Assembly (NCBI GenBank): GCA_001769805.1 | Contig: MEPO01000021.1 | Location: 186,001-250,000, forward strand | Direction: 5' to 3' | Origin: Bdellovibrionales bacterium GWA1_52_35 | GTDB taxonomy: Bacteria > Bdellovibrionota > UBA1018 | Length of the DNA stretch: 64,000 bases | Shown here: positions 7,710 through 16,947 of the stretch, piece after piece | Position numbering within the stretch: position 1 is the stretch's first letter | Layout: each line of letters begins with the position of its first letter | The notes under the pieces: generated by a model | Database searches by the model: none | What the model was told of the DNA's origin: nothing | Seen by the model: only the letters and a program-made list of their open reading frames with translations | Translations under genes and position numbers: made by a program

Positions 7710-8075
7710 ATTAAGACTAAATCTGATCGTACGCAGGCTTTAACACCCAAGAAGCGGCTCCTTCATTCGTGGGAGTACCGGCGGTTCTTTAACCAAAGTT
7801 CCGTCTTCCGGCTATCAGAATGCATTATATTTCGCATTCCAAATGATCTGGGTCATTTCCGGCTGGGAATTACGCTTAAAGCAAAGGGCTCTTCCGTTGA
7901 CCGGAATAAGACCAAGCGTCAAATACGCGAGGCTTTCCGCAGACGTGCGCCTTTACTGGGAAGTTTTGACTACAATGTTGTTATCCCCGCCAGTAAAAAG
8001 CTGGCCCACCCCTATTCAAGGCAACTGGGGCTTTGCTTCAGAAATGAGCTGAACCGTGTGTTGGGTATTGGCTAA
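7710..8075 (+). CDS. rnpA: Ribonuclease P protein component RnpA, apparent AUU start
   Basis: RnpA is the protein cofactor of RNase P for tRNA 5' maturation. The reading frame between rpmH and yidD encodes about 121 residues. It includes the LTPKKRLLHSWEYRRFF N-terminal helix, a hydrophobic central strand region and the RNKTKRQIREAFRRR signature, ending LNRVLGIG. The frame is open from a TGA inside rpmH and has no ATG, GTG or TTG until the last seven codons. The best start is ATT at 7710, one base after the rpmH stop, probably by termination-reinitiation. The length then matches the family. A sequence error near the start is the alternative. Confidence 0.9.
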   Translation: MKTKSDRTQALTPKKRLLHSWEYRRFFNQSSVFRLSECIIFRIPNDLGHFRLGITLKAKGSSVDRNKTKRQIREAFRRRAPLLGSFDYNVVIPASKKLAHPYSRQLGLCFRNELNRVLGIG

Positions 8076-8442
8076 ATTTTTCGATTTTATCTTACTGGTT
8101 TTCTCCCGAGCCTATCGTTGGCTGATTTCGCCCGTGATTCATACATTGGCAGGACCCGGTTATGGTTGCCGGTTTCAGCCAACCTGTGGTGAATACGGCC
8201 CCGAGGCGCTCCGGACTCACGGTCTTATGAAGGGCATTGCTCTCACTTTAATCCGAGTAGCCAAATGCCAGCCCTTCTCCGGGAAATCTGGTTTTGACCC
8301 CGTGCCCCCAGCCAAAAAAACGCCGAATCAAACGGCTAGGTGCTGCTCCCTTTATAGTGAAGCGTGCACTCCCAAAGAAGCTGTGCTATCCCCGGAGCTA
8401 TATTCCGAAAAGAAAGGGCCTGATTTCCACCATGGATCGTAA
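8056..8442 (+). CDS. yidD: Membrane protein insertion efficiency factor YidD
   Basis: YidD is a small membrane-associated factor helping YidC. Residues 15-75 have the family pattern: an amphipathic N-terminus, RWLISP, GCRFQPTC, EALRTHG, and the final FDPVP. The usual Cys-Ser-x-Tyr is Cys-Gly-Glu-Tyr here. It begins at a GTG overlapping rnpA by 20 bases; a TTG at 8068 is an alternative. The C-terminal 45 residues after FDPVP do not resemble the core family and may be a lineage-specific tail. It overlaps yidC by 11 bases. Confidence 0.88.
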   Translation: MCWVLAKFFDFILLVFSRAYRWLISPVIHTLAGPGYGCRFQPTCGEYGPEALRTHGLMKGIALTLIRVAKCQPFSGKSGFDPVPPAKKTPNQTARCCSLYSEACTPKEAVLSPELYSEKKGPDFHHGS

Positions 8443-10042
8443 AACATTTTTAGCTATTACCCTTTGTTTCTTAATTTTTGTCGCATGGCAGAAATATTAC
8501 CTTGAACCGCAAACCGCCCAGCAGGCTGCTTATCAACAGGCCCAGCTGGAGGAACAGCAGCGCCAGCAAAAGGCTCTCATTCCCGCTGCTCCTTCGGCAA
8601 TTGTTTCTCAGAACGAGAAAGCCTCTTCTGGGCTCTCCACCCCTCCTCAGGCCATAACTCAAAAGCCCGAAATCAGAACTCTTGTTTCAAAAACAGGCCC
8701 GCTGACCGTTTCCAATGGCGCCAAGTTCTTTTCGGACTGGAAACTATCTGGATACAAGGTCGACATTGCCAAGGATGCCGCAACAATTGATTTACGCTCA
8801 GTTCTCCATCAGGAAGGCGAAATGGAACTCGCCTTCGACGACTCATCCCTGGCGTACCTCAGTCAGGCAATGGGAACTTTCCGCGATATCCCTAATGGCG
8901 CGCTCTGGACCTATGAGGACTCCAATCTTAAAATCACCCGTGAAATTACCACCACCCCAGACACTCCTTATATAGATGTAAAACTGAACGCCGAGTTCAA
9001 GGGCGCTGCCCCAAAATTTGCCTTTATTTCGCTGGGTTCTCAGGGCGCCGAAAGCGATCCTGAAGAACAGGACCGCCAGCTTCTTTACTGGACCAATAAC
9101 TCCATCGAGCGTAACAACCTGACCGATGTTTCGGCTGTCCTGCCGGTTTCAACCCCGGTCAAGTACATCGCGGCTTCCAACCGGTACTTCCTGTTCTCAG
9201 TTATAAACCAAAGCCCGACAGAACCGAATGCCTTGATTCAGCCACTGGGCCCACGCGCGGGCAAAATCAGCTTGGTTTATCCGGTTCAAGGAAACTCTGT
9301 CAGCATCCCGGTGCGCGTTTATTTCGGACCGAAAGACCTTGAACTCCTGAGATCGGTTGAGCCGCTCCTCGACCATGCGGTCGACTTTGGATGGTTTACA
9401 ATTGTCGCCTACCCGTTGCTCAAATTACTCAAATGGTTTTACGGCTTCGCCCTCAATTATGGTGTAGCGATCATATTTCTGACAATCTTTGTCCGCCTGA
9501 TCACTTATCCTCTTACTTACAAAAGCATGAAGAGTATGAAGGACATGGCGCGGATCCAGCCACAACTTCAGCGCATTCGTGAAAAGCACAAGGATGATAA
9601 AGAAGCCCTGAATCGCGAGATGCTCACTTTGATGAAAAGTCATGGGTACAATCCTATGGCAGGTTGTCTGCCTATTTTGGTTCAGATGCCGATCTTTTTT
9701 GCGCTCTACCGGGTGCTCTACGGCTCAGTAGAACTTTATCACGCTCCTTTCGCCCTCTGGATCCACGACCTGGCGGCAAAAGACCCGCTGTATGTCACTC
9801 CAGTACTGCTTTCTGTCACGATGTATATCCAACAGAAGCTGACACCCAATACGGCAACTGATCCTGTCCAGCAAAAGATGCTCCAATTCATGCCCCTGAT
9901 TTTTGGCGGCTTCATGTTGGCGCTTCCCTCGGGATTGACGCTTTATATGCTGGTCAGTGCGGTTGCCGGAATAGTCCAGCAGCTCATTTTGAACAAGAAG
10001 CTCGGAATTACTCCGAATACGTCGATCGCAAGTGCAAAATAG
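8432..10042 (+). CDS. yidC: Membrane protein insertase YidC
   Basis: YidC (536 residues) inserts and folds inner-membrane proteins, including the F0 c subunit. It has an N-terminal membrane anchor (about residues 4-20) and a large periplasmic beta-domain (about 60-330). The conserved five-helix core follows, with the NYGVAIIFLTIFVRLITYPL segment, containing the hydrophilic-groove Arg, and GCLPILVQMPIFFALYRVL. The long form with a P1 domain is typical of Gram-negative bacteria. I start at the ATG at 8432, because the upstream in-frame extension is yidD sequence. Downstream mnmE overlaps by 11 bases; no jag/khpB gene lies between. Confidence 0.96.
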   Translation: MDRKTFLAITLCFLIFVAWQKYYLEPQTAQQAAYQQAQLEEQQRQQKALIPAAPSAIVSQNEKASSGLSTPPQAITQKPEIRTLVSKTGPLTVSNGAKFFSDWKLSGYKVDIAKDAATIDLRSVLHQEGEMELAFDDSSLAYLSQAMGTFRDIPNGALWTYEDSNLKITREITTTPDTPYIDVKLNAEFKGAAPKFAFISLGSQGAESDPEEQDRQLLYWTNNSIERNNLTDVSAVLPVSTPVKYIAASNRYFLFSVINQSPTEPNALIQPLGPRAGKISLVYPVQGNSVSIPVRVYFGPKDLELLRSVEPLLDHAVDFGWFTIVAYPLLKLLKWFYGFALNYGVAIIFLTIFVRLITYPLTYKSMKSMKDMARIQPQLQRIREKHKDDKEALNREMLTLMKSHGYNPMAGCLPILVQMPIFFALYRVLYGSVELYHAPFALWIHDLAAKDPLYVTPVLLSVTMYIQQKLTPNTATDPVQQKMLQFMPLIFGGFMLALPSGLTLYMLVSAVAGIVQQLILNKKLGITPNTSIASAK

Positions 10043-11462
10043 GGTTTCGACCGGAGCATATTTTTCAGAAGACACAATCGCCGCGATCGTAACAGCTCTC
10101 GGTGGTGCGATCTGTGTTGTCCGCATCAGTGGTCCGAAATCTTTTGCGATACTCAAATCATTGAGCGACACCAAAGCGGCTGCTGGATCGGAAGCCCGCA
10201 AATTTCATCGGATTGCATTACACGATTTGAGCGGAACATCGATCGATGATGCCCTATTCGTCCGCTTCGTCTCACCCGAAAGCTATACGGGGGAGGATGT
10301 GGTTGAATTTCACCTTCACGGTGGTTCCTATATCGCGCTAAAGCTCATGGAAACCCTGGCTGAAGCGGGAGCACGCCAGGCTTTGCCGGGCGAGTTCAGC
10401 TTCAGGGCTGTCAAAAATGGCAAGTTGTCACTCAGCCAAGCCCAGGCCGTTGCCGATCTAATTGCTGCCTCTAGCGACGGAGCGATCACTCTGGCCCTGG
10501 AGAAACTCGAGGGTTCCCAAGTCCGTTTAATCGTGGGCCTGGCAGAAGACTTGCGCCAGATCGTCATGCTTTCTGAGGCCTCGATTGATTTTTCGGATCA
10601 GGATCTGGAAGAGTTTGGACTTCCATCGCTGAAGGCAAGGCTCTTACCTGTTCTAGAAGCTTTGCGCCTTCTGGAATCCAGTTATGATCGCGGCGTGCGG
10701 GTGCAAGACGGCGTAAAGGTGGCATTTGTTGGGCTGCCCAATGCGGGAAAATCCAGCTTCTTCAATGCACTTTTGGGTGAAGAACGCTCTATTGTCGCCT
10801 CTCAAGCAGGCACAACCCGCGACATCATACGCGAACACCTGAGCCTTCGCGGAAACCATGGAAAAGTCACGCTGCGCCTAGAAGATACGGCCGGACTCCG
10901 ATACTCCACTGATGATGTGGAAAGTCAAGGAATCGAGAGATCGCGACGGGCCTCGCAGGATGCAGACCTCGTGATATTAATAGTGGACAGCTCAAGCTTT
11001 ATTGCAGACCCAAAACACTCTTTCGCCGCGGTGCAAGAGCAATGGGCTGTGCTGGGAGCTCCAAAACAAAAAACTCTCGGAATTCTCAGCAAAACTGATC
11101 TCATCGATCCTGAAACGGTTTTGGTTTGCCAGAATCACCTCCAGACACTTGGGTTGGGGCCTTGGATTCTGACCTCGGCAAAAGATCACCGTGGAATTCA
11201 TGAATCAGTACAAGCTATTACCGGATTTTGTGAAAACTGGCTGACTCGGGCAAAGGGCGAAGTGCTACTCACCCGGTTAGATCAGAAAGAAGCCGTGTCG
11301 CTGAGCCTTGATCATATAAAACGCGCCATGGCTGCCTCGGAAGTCGCTCTTTTTGCATCTGACCTGCGCCAGGCACTCCATGCTTTGGCTCTTTTGATCG
11401 GCGAAACCGTTCCCGACGATATTTTAAACCGTATTTTCTCTCAGTTCTGTATTGGAAAATAG
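10032..11462 (+). CDS. mnmE: tRNA modification GTPase MnmE (TrmE)
   Basis: MnmE is the GTPase partner of MnmG in U34 modification. The 476-residue protein has the N-terminal tetrahydrofolate-binding domain, then a G domain with G1 GLPNAGKSS (about 233-241), G2 AGTTRD, G3 DTAG and G4 SKTD. It ends with the obligatory C-terminal CIGK motif carrying the catalytic Cys. The GTG start lies inside the 3' end of yidC. The gene order yidC-mnmE without jag, on the strand opposite mnmG, differs from the usual mnmE-mnmG neighbour arrangement. Confidence 0.96.
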   Translation: MQNRVSTGAYFSEDTIAAIVTALGGAICVVRISGPKSFAILKSLSDTKAAAGSEARKFHRIALHDLSGTSIDDALFVRFVSPESYTGEDVVEFHLHGGSYIALKLMETLAEAGARQALPGEFSFRAVKNGKLSLSQAQAVADLIAASSDGAITLALEKLEGSQVRLIVGLAEDLRQIVMLSEASIDFSDQDLEEFGLPSLKARLLPVLEALRLLESSYDRGVRVQDGVKVAFVGLPNAGKSSFFNALLGEERSIVASQAGTTRDIIREHLSLRGNHGKVTLRLEDTAGLRYSTDDVESQGIERSRRASQDADLVILIVDSSSFIADPKHSFAAVQEQWAVLGAPKQKTLGILSKTDLIDPETVLVCQNHLQTLGLGPWILTSAKDHRGIHESVQAITGFCENWLTRAKGEVLLTRLDQKEAVSLSLDHIKRAMAASEVALFASDLRQALHALALLIGETVPDDILNRIFSQFCIGK

Positions 11463-11515
11463 AAATCTAAAAGTTATTCAAATTGATCAAGAATCACTAT
11501 TTAACAGGAGCTTGT

Positions 11516-12370
11516 ATGTCGACAATTCAGAAAATCGGAGTCTTGGGTGCGGGTCAAATGGGAATCGGAATCGCGCAAACAGCAGCACAAAATGGATTTG
11601 AGGTATTCCTGGCCGACGTGAATCTCGAAGCTGCCGAAAAAGGTAAAAACAAAATCACCTCATCCCTCAAGAGGCTCGTCGAAAAAGGCAAGATGACCGA
11701 CGTTGACGCGACCAAGCTTTTGAATGCGATCCATACTGTCGGCAGTCTGCAGGATCTGAAAACTGTTGATCTCGCCATTGAAGCCGCCACAGAAAACGTC
11801 GAGTTAAAATACAAATTATTCCGCCAGCTCGATGAAATCTGTGCCCCTCAGGCGATCCTGGGAACCAATACCTCCTCGATCAGTATCACTGCGATCGCAG
11901 CGCAGACCAAGCGTCCGGAGAAAGTCATTGGAATGCACTTTATGAATCCGGTGCCCGTAATGAAGCTCGTTGAGGGTATCCGCGGGCTGGCCACCTCAAA
12001 TGAAACTTTCCTGGTCACCAAGGCTGCCGCTGAAAAAATGGGCAAGACTTTTGTTGAAGCCAAAGACATCCCTGGATTTGTTGTGAATCGGATTCTCATG
12101 CCGATGATCAACGAAGCCGTGTACTCCCTTTATGAAGGACTGGCGTCGGTTGAAGATATCGACAATGCCATGAAATTGGGCACCAATCAACCGATGGGCC
12201 CTTTGACCTTGGCAGATTTCATCGGATTGGACACGTGCCTCGCCATTATGAACGTGCTCCACGAAGGCCTGGGTGATTCCAAGTATCGCCCCTGCCCGCT
12301 CCTTAAAAATTATGTCGCGGCTGGTTGGCTTGGCCGAAAGACTGGGCATGGTTTTTACAAATATGACTAA
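11516..12370 (+). CDS. 3-hydroxybutyryl-CoA dehydrogenase
   Basis: This 284-residue NAD(P)-dependent enzyme interconverts 3-hydroxyacyl-CoA and 3-ketoacyl-CoA. It has the Rossmann motif [11 protein letters not shown] (about residues 10-20) and the family active-site segment [13 protein letters not shown] with catalytic His. The second domain has [15 protein letters not shown]. The length is that of the single-domain butyryl type (Hbd/PaaH). The ATG at 11516 has AGGAG five bases upstream. It starts a tight operon with the hydratase (8-base overlap), an acyl-CoA dehydrogenase and a B12 mutase. No thiolase or electron-transfer flavoprotein gene is present here. Confidence 0.93.
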   Translation: MSTIQKIGVLGAGQMGIGIAQTAAQNGFEVFLADVNLEAAEKGKNKITSSLKRLVEKGKMTDVDATKLLNAIHTVGSLQDLKTVDLAIEAATENVELKYKLFRQLDEICAPQAILGTNTSSISITAIAAQTKRPEKVIGMHFMNPVPVMKLVEGIRGLATSNETFLVTKAAAEKMGKTFVEAKDIPGFVVNRILMPMINEAVYSLYEGLASVEDIDNAMKLGTNQPMGPLTLADFIGLDTCLAIMNVLHEGLGDSKYRPCPLLKNYVAAGWLGRKTGHGFYKYD

Positions 12371-13145
12371 TCTGATTATAGAAAAAAAAGAGCCCGGAAT
12401 CGCGATCGTTAAAATATCTCGGCCGGCTGCTCTGAATGCCCTGAATATCGAAACTCTTCAGGAGCTCAAAATCTCGCTTGAAGAGCTTGCCAAAGATGAG
12501 GCTGTTCGCGTCGTCGTCCTCACCGGTGATGGCGAAAAAGCATTTATCGCAGGGGCTGATATCCTCCAGATGAAGGACCTCTCCCCTAATGATGGCGTCC
12601 GCTTTTCACAGCTTGGTCATGAGGTAGCACGCATTCTTGAACTCATGCCGAAGCCAACAATCGCAGCAGTGAATGGCTTTGCTCTCGGCGGCGGAACTGA
12701 GCTGGCAATCGCCTGTGATTTTATTCTGGCAAGCGAAAAAGCTGTCTTTGGTCAACCAGAAGTGGGCTTGGGAATTATTCCAGGATTTGGCGGAACTTTT
12801 CGTCTCGCACGGTATGTCGGGTTTCCGATGGCTAAAGAGCTTATTTTCACAGGCCGCAAAGTGAAGGCAGAAGAAGCCAAAGCAATCGGACTTGTGAACG
12901 CCGTTTATCCTCTGGACGGCTTCATGGCGCAAGTTCTGGAAGTGGCAAAATCCATCAGTTTGCAATCCCGCTCAGCCATAAAGGCCGCCAAGCGTCTCAT
13001 GACTGAGTTCTCGGAATCCGTGGGGCTCAATTTCAAACTTGATTATGAAGCCCAGACCTTCGGCCAGCTGATGGGGTCCCCGGATCAGCGCGAAGGAATG
13101 AGCGCATTTTCTGAAAAAAGAAAGCCGACCTTTCAAGGTCTCTGA
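12363..13145 (+). CDS. Enoyl-CoA hydratase (crotonase family)
   Basis: This 260-residue crotonase-fold enzyme hydrates crotonyl-CoA-type substrates. It has the oxyanion-hole segments [10 protein letters not shown] (about 58-67) and [14 protein letters not shown]. The two catalytic acids are in the expected places, in GGGTEL and [15 protein letters not shown]. The ATG overlaps the dehydrogenase stop by 8 bases; a longer in-frame reading upstream is only overlap. Together with its neighbours it gives the reversible steps between acetoacetyl-CoA and butyryl-CoA. Confidence 0.93.
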   Translation: MTNLIIEKKEPGIAIVKISRPAALNALNIETLQELKISLEELAKDEAVRVVVLTGDGEKAFIAGADILQMKDLSPNDGVRFSQLGHEVARILELMPKPTIAAVNGFALGGGTELAIACDFILASEKAVFGQPEVGLGIIPGFGGTFRLARYVGFPMAKELIFTGRKVKAEEAKAIGLVNAVYPLDGFMAQVLEVAKSISLQSRSAIKAAKRLMTEFSESVGLNFKLDYEAQTFGQLMGSPDQREGMSAFSEKRKPTFQGL

Positions 13146-13162
13146 TCAAAAAGGAAAGTACG

Positions 13163-14320
13163 ATGATTAATAACTGGCCGGAAACAGATGAGTCCAAGAA
13201 AATGCTGATGGAGGCGGTCTGCGCCTTCGCCAAATCAGAAATCGCCCCGAAAGCCGCTGAGATTGACCGCAATCATCGCTTTCCATCAGAGATCGTCAAA
13301 CAACTTGGTGAAATGGGACTCATGGGAATGATGGTTCCCGAAGAATTTGGTGGCGCCGGCATGGACGCAGTCTCCTATGCAATGGCCCTGGAAGAGGTCT
13401 CTGCCGCCTGTGCTTCGACCGGTGTGATCATGTCCGTCAATAATTCTCTCGTTTGCTATCCACTTCTGGCCTATGGAAACGATAAACAGAAACAGATTTT
13501 CCTGGCCCCGGTGGCTCGCGGTGAAAAACTCGGCTGTTTCGCCCTTTCTGAACCCGGTCACGGCTCGGATCCTGGTGGTTTGAAATGCACCGTGACGAAA
13601 GTTCCTGGTGGTTACAAGCTCAACGGGTCCAAGAATTTTATTACTAATGGTAAAGAAGCGGATTATGCAATCGTTTTTGCGACGCTGGATCGCTCCCTTG
13701 GAAGCAAGGGTATTTCGGCGTTTATTGTCGACACAAAGGCCCAGGGCTTTCAGGTGGCCAAACTGGAAGACAAACTGGGTATCACCGGATCCTCAACGGC
13801 AGCTCTGTTTTTTGACAATGTCTTTGTTCCGGAAGACTGCCTGCTCGGCAAAGAGGGACAGGGTTTCCGAATCGCGCTCTCCACTTTGGATGGCGGCCGC
13901 ATCGGTATCGCCGCCCAGGCTCTGGGAATCGCAAAGTGCGCTTTGGGCGCATCCGTAAAATTCGCAAATGAGCGTGAGCAGTTTGGAGCACCGATTGCCA
14001 AACTGCAGGCCATTCAGTGGTTCATCGCTGATATGTCTACCCGGCTGCAAGGTGCCCGTCTTTTGACTTGGAACGCTGCGAAGAAGAAAGACCAGGGACT
14101 TCGCTACACCAAGGATGCCGCGATGGCCAAACTTTCTGCTTCAGAAGCCGCAATGTGGATTGCTACCAAAGCGATTCAAGTTCATGGCGGCTACGGCTTC
14201 ACGAAGGATTACATGGTTGAACGTAACTTCCGGGATGCGAAGATAACCGAAATTTACGAAGGTACCTCCGAGATTCAGAGAATTGTGATTGCGGACAGCG
14301 AACTCAACAACCGGGAGTAA
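13163..14320 (+). CDS. Short-chain acyl-CoA dehydrogenase (butyryl-CoA dehydrogenase type)
   Basis: This 385-residue FAD enzyme oxidises acyl-CoA to trans-2-enoyl-CoA or, in the reverse direction, reduces crotonyl-CoA. It has the [13 protein letters not shown] flavin/substrate signature (about residues 129-141) and FITNGKEAD. The second signature with the catalytic glutamate is [10 protein letters not shown] near the C-terminus, the position used in short-chain and butyryl enzymes. It lies 17 bp after the hydratase and its stop is 1 base before the mutase start, so one operon is likely. The redox partner (EtfAB) is not in the window. Confidence 0.93.
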   Translation: MINNWPETDESKKMLMEAVCAFAKSEIAPKAAEIDRNHRFPSEIVKQLGEMGLMGMMVPEEFGGAGMDAVSYAMALEEVSAACASTGVIMSVNNSLVCYPLLAYGNDKQKQIFLAPVARGEKLGCFALSEPGHGSDPGGLKCTVTKVPGGYKLNGSKNFITNGKEADYAIVFATLDRSLGSKGISAFIVDTKAQGFQVAKLEDKLGITGSSTAALFFDNVFVPEDCLLGKEGQGFRIALSTLDGGRIGIAAQALGIAKCALGASVKFANEREQFGAPIAKLQAIQWFIADMSTRLQGARLLTWNAAKKKDQGLRYTKDAAMAKLSASEAAMWIATKAIQVHGGYGFTKDYMVERNFRDAKITEIYEGTSEIQRIVIADSELNNRE

Positions 14321-14321
14321 C

Positions 14322-15974
14322 ATGTCTAGTAAGGAACTCGATCAAGCAAAAGCGAAATGGGAGTCACAACTGTCCGCTCCGCGCGCCGGCTGCTTCACTA
14401 CCTTGAGTGATATGGAAGTGCCGCTGTTGAGTACACCTGCGGATCTGGAAGAATCCGGTTTCGATTATATGCGGGATCTTGGCTTTCCAGGTGAATACCC
14501 CTACACCCGAGGCGTGCAACGCAATATGTACCGAGGCAAACTCTGGACGATGCGCCAGTTTGCTGGTTTTGCAAGCGCGGAAGAAACCAATACGCGATTC
14601 AAAATGCTGCTGGCGAATGGACAGACCGGGCTTTCCACCGCTTTCGACATGCCGACCCTCATGGGTTACGATGCCGATAGCCCGAGATCCATAGGCGAAG
14701 TCGGGCGCTGTGGTGTGGCCGTTTCTTCTTTGGAGGATATGGAGCGCCTTTACGACGAGATTCCCTTGGGTGAGGTTACGACCTCGATGACAGTGAACGG
14801 CCCCGCAATCGTTCTTCTTGCGATGTATTATGCGGTAGCCGAAAAGCAAGGTGTGCCGAAAGACAAAGTCCGGGGCACAATCCAGAATGATATTCTCAAA
14901 GAGTACATTGCTCAAAAAGAATGGCTGTTTCCGGTAAAACCCGCGGTTGAATTGGTCATTGATACAATCGAATGGGGAGCCAAGTACTATCCGGGCTGGA
15001 ATACCGTAAGTATCAGCGGCTATCATATCCGGGAAGCCGGAGCGACCGCGGTCCAAGAACTTGCCTTCACGCTTGCAGACGGCCTTGCTTATGTGGATGC
15101 CTGTCTCGCTCGCGGGATGAAGGTCGATGACTTTGCGCCCAGGCTTTCGTTCTTTTTTGATGTTCACAATGATTTTTTCGAGGAAGTTGCCAAATTCCGC
15201 GCAGCCCGCCGACTTTGGTCCAAGCTTATGCGGGAACGCTATCAAGCCAGAGATCCGCGTTCCTGGATGCTGCGGACCCATGCTCAAACTGCTGGCGTTT
15301 CGCTCACAGCCCAGCAACCCTATAATAATATTGTCCGTGTCTCGCTCCAGGCGCTTGCCGCTATAATGGGCGGAACTCAATCGCTCCACACCAACAGCAT
15401 GGACGAGACTCTTTCGCTGCCGACCGATGAGTCTGTCATGATTGCTTTAAGAACCCAGCAAATCATTGCTGAAGAAAGCGGTGTTGCAAATGTGGTGGAT
15501 CCGTTTGGCGGATCATATTTCATGGAAACTCTCACCACCAAAATTGAAAAAGACGCGATGGCATATATCAAAAAAATTGATGAGCTGGGCGGCATGGTGA
15601 AAGCGATCGAACGCGGCTATCCGCAAGCCGAAATTGCTAACAGCGCTTACCATTTTCAGCGGCAGCTTGAAGCCAAAGAAAAGGTAATGGTGGGAGTGAA
15701 TAAGTACTGGGCTCCGGAACCAAAACGAATCAATACCCTGACCATCGATCGCTCAGTTGAAAAGCGCCAGATCGAGCGACTGGTCGCACTGAAGAAGAAT
15801 CGGAATCCTGAAGCCTGCGCCCGTGCCCTGAAAAATGTAGAAGAAGCCGCAACCAATGGAACCAATCTTGTCGGACCGATTACCGAGGCGGTGAAGTCTT
15901 ACGCCACTCTTCAGGAAGTCTGCGATACTCTTCGCGGTGTTTTGGGGATTTACCGTGAAACCGGGAGTTTTTAA
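14322..15974 (+). CDS. icmA: B12-dependent acyl-CoA mutase large subunit, isobutyryl-CoA mutase type
   Basis: This 550-residue TIM-barrel subunit of an adenosylcobalamin mutase has the family's [21 protein letters not shown] and [10 protein letters not shown] segments. Two substrate-pocket positions decide specificity. Methylmalonyl-CoA mutase has Tyr89 (RQYAGF) and Arg207 (FMVRNT). Here they are Phe80 (RQFAGF) and Gln198 (YIAQKE), the Phe/Gln pair described for isobutyryl-CoA mutase, which interconverts butyryl-CoA and isobutyryl-CoA. The cobalamin domain is on the next gene, as in IcmA/IcmB. The upstream butyryl-CoA genes support this substrate. The ATG at 14322 has GGGAG upstream. Automatic annotation would likely call it methylmalonyl-CoA mutase. 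Confidence 0.85.
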   Translation: MSSKELDQAKAKWESQLSAPRAGCFTTLSDMEVPLLSTPADLEESGFDYMRDLGFPGEYPYTRGVQRNMYRGKLWTMRQFAGFASAEETNTRFKMLLANGQTGLSTAFDMPTLMGYDADSPRSIGEVGRCGVAVSSLEDMERLYDEIPLGEVTTSMTVNGPAIVLLAMYYAVAEKQGVPKDKVRGTIQNDILKEYIAQKEWLFPVKPAVELVIDTIEWGAKYYPGWNTVSISGYHIREAGATAVQELAFTLADGLAYVDACLARGMKVDDFAPRLSFFFDVHNDFFEEVAKFRAARRLWSKLMRERYQARDPRSWMLRTHAQTAGVSLTAQQPYNNIVRVSLQALAAIMGGTQSLHTNSMDETLSLPTDESVMIALRTQQIIAEESGVANVVDPFGGSYFMETLTTKIEKDAMAYIKKIDELGGMVKAIERGYPQAEIANSAYHFQRQLEAKEKVMVGVNKYWAPEPKRINTLTIDRSVEKRQIERLVALKKNRNPEACARALKNVEEAATNGTNLVGPITEAVKSYATLQEVCDTLRGVLGIYRETGSF

Positions 15975-15975
15975 T

Positions 15976-16395
15976 ATGCAATCACACAAAGAACAGCACA
16001 GTAAGATCCGTGTTCTTGTCGCCAAACCGGGTTTGGACGGGCATGACCGGGGAGCTAAAGTCATCGCACGTGCGCTACGTGACGCTGGCTACGAGGTAAT
16101 TTATACTGGCCTCCACCAGACACCCGAAATGATTGTAAACGCCGCCGTACAGGAAGACGTGCAGGTATTAGCGATCAGTATTTTGTCCGGCGCCCATAAC
16201 GCTCTCGTCCCGGAGATCATCACTGGCTTGAAAAAAGCCGGACTGACGGATGCCTTAATGCTGGTCGGTGGAATTATTCCTGAAGATGATATCATCGCTT
16301 TGAAAGACGCCGGAATACACGAAATATTTACTCCCGGCGCCGGCCTTCAGGACATTGTCAATTACATCCGCGACCACGCTCCCAAAAGAGATTAA
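15976..16395 (+). CDS. icmB: B12-dependent acyl-CoA mutase cobalamin-binding subunit
   Basis: This 139-residue Rossmann-like cobalamin domain has the [11 protein letters not shown] motif (Asp-x-His-x-x-Gly, with His as the lower cobalt ligand), then LSGAH and VGGIIP for the nucleotide tail. It starts 1 base after the large-subunit stop. It supplies the adenosylcobalamin site for the mutase encoded upstream. No MeaB-type G-protein chaperone is encoded next to it. It is the last gene before oriC. Confidence 0.92.
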   Translation: MQSHKEQHSKIRVLVAKPGLDGHDRGAKVIARALRDAGYEVIYTGLHQTPEMIVNAAVQEDVQVLAISILSGAHNALVPEIITGLKKAGLTDALMLVGGIIPEDDIIALKDAGIHEIFTPGAGLQDIVNYIRDHAPKRD

Positions 16396-16625
16396 GTCCC
16401 AAGCTTTTTGGTCGGTTGTTCTAAAATCTGTGGAAAAGCTGTGTGGTGGACTGGGGTAACCCTGTGAATATCTCGAACAGACACAGATTTTCAGTAGTTT
16501 TGTTAATACTATTTTTAGTGTATTTGTCTTTGATCTTAGGCTATTGCCCTCATCACTCCACATACCAACAGTGCTGAATTCCAAACTTCCTGGAAAAAAT
16601 TTCTGTTGATTGGGCCTCTGTGGAT

Positions 16626-16666
16626 GAAAGCCATTTATTGAACTCTTTTTTGTTCAATAGGCTTTC
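16626..16666. repeat. Long imperfect hairpin inside oriC
   Basis: GAAAGCC (16626-16632) plus TATTGAAC (16636-16643) pair with GTTCAATA (16652-16659) plus GGCTTTC (16660-16666). This gives 15 bp of stem with a 3-base bulge and an 8-base T-rich loop. It overlaps the end of the 16619-16627 DnaA box. It may be a protein site or extrude during origin melting; its function is unknown. Confidence 0.75.
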
Positions 16667-16846
16667 TTTAGTTGAGCCTGGGGTTCTGTTATTCATAATT
16701 TTCCACAACTCTGTTTTCAAAACCCTGTGTAGACGCTGTGGAAAAAACGTAAATGGATCTTATCCCCAAAAGCACCCAGTTTGAGGAAAGTTGTCCCGCG
16801 AAGTTTTAGATTAGTATTTGTTTTATTTGTCGCGCACTTAGGATAC

Positions 16847-16910
16847 TTTTCCACACATCCACAGGCCCTACTACTACTACTACTTTTTATATATATTATT
16901 ATTGTTCTTT
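16847..16910. promoter_or_regulatory. Basal unwinding system: DnaA boxes, GC cluster, DnaA-trios and AT-rich element
   Basis: Reading 5'-3': DnaA box TTTTCCACA (16847-16855), adjoining box ACATCCACA (16855-16863), GC cluster GGCCC (16864-16868), and five uninterrupted CTA trinucleotides (16868-16882). The AT-rich tract of the unwinding element follows. This is the order known from Bacillus subtilis oriC, in which the strand complementary to CTA gives the 3'-GAT-5' trios that DnaA uses to open DNA. The trios are perfect rather than degenerate. Confidence 0.9.
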
Positions 16911-16947
16911 GCTGTGATAAGGACATTCGAAAGAGCGAGGATCAGGT

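Larger units (their letters stand above)
16396..16947. other. oriC: Chromosomal replication origin oriC
   Basis: This 552-bp gene-free stretch lies just before dnaN. It contains TTTTCCACA-type DnaA boxes at 16429-16437 (minus), 16699-16707 (plus), 16737-16745 (minus) and 16847-16855 (plus). Related boxes are TCATCCACA at 16619-16627 (minus) and ACATCCACA at 16855-16863 (plus), with a one-mismatch box at 16760-16768. It ends in a complete DnaA-trio unwinding module (separate entry) and a long AT-rich tract. The dnaA-rpmH gap has no boxes, so the origin is here and not beside dnaA. Confidence 0.92.

Noticed and set aside
7843-8052. Separate 69-residue plus-strand gene between rpmH and yidD
   Set aside because: It is an out-of-frame reading of rnpA; the rnpA frame contains the family signature RNKTKRQIREAFRRR.
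14364-15389. 341-residue minus-strand open frame inside the mutase gene
   Set aside because: It is antisense to a well-conserved coding region; the frame is a by-product of codon bias and shows no family motifs.
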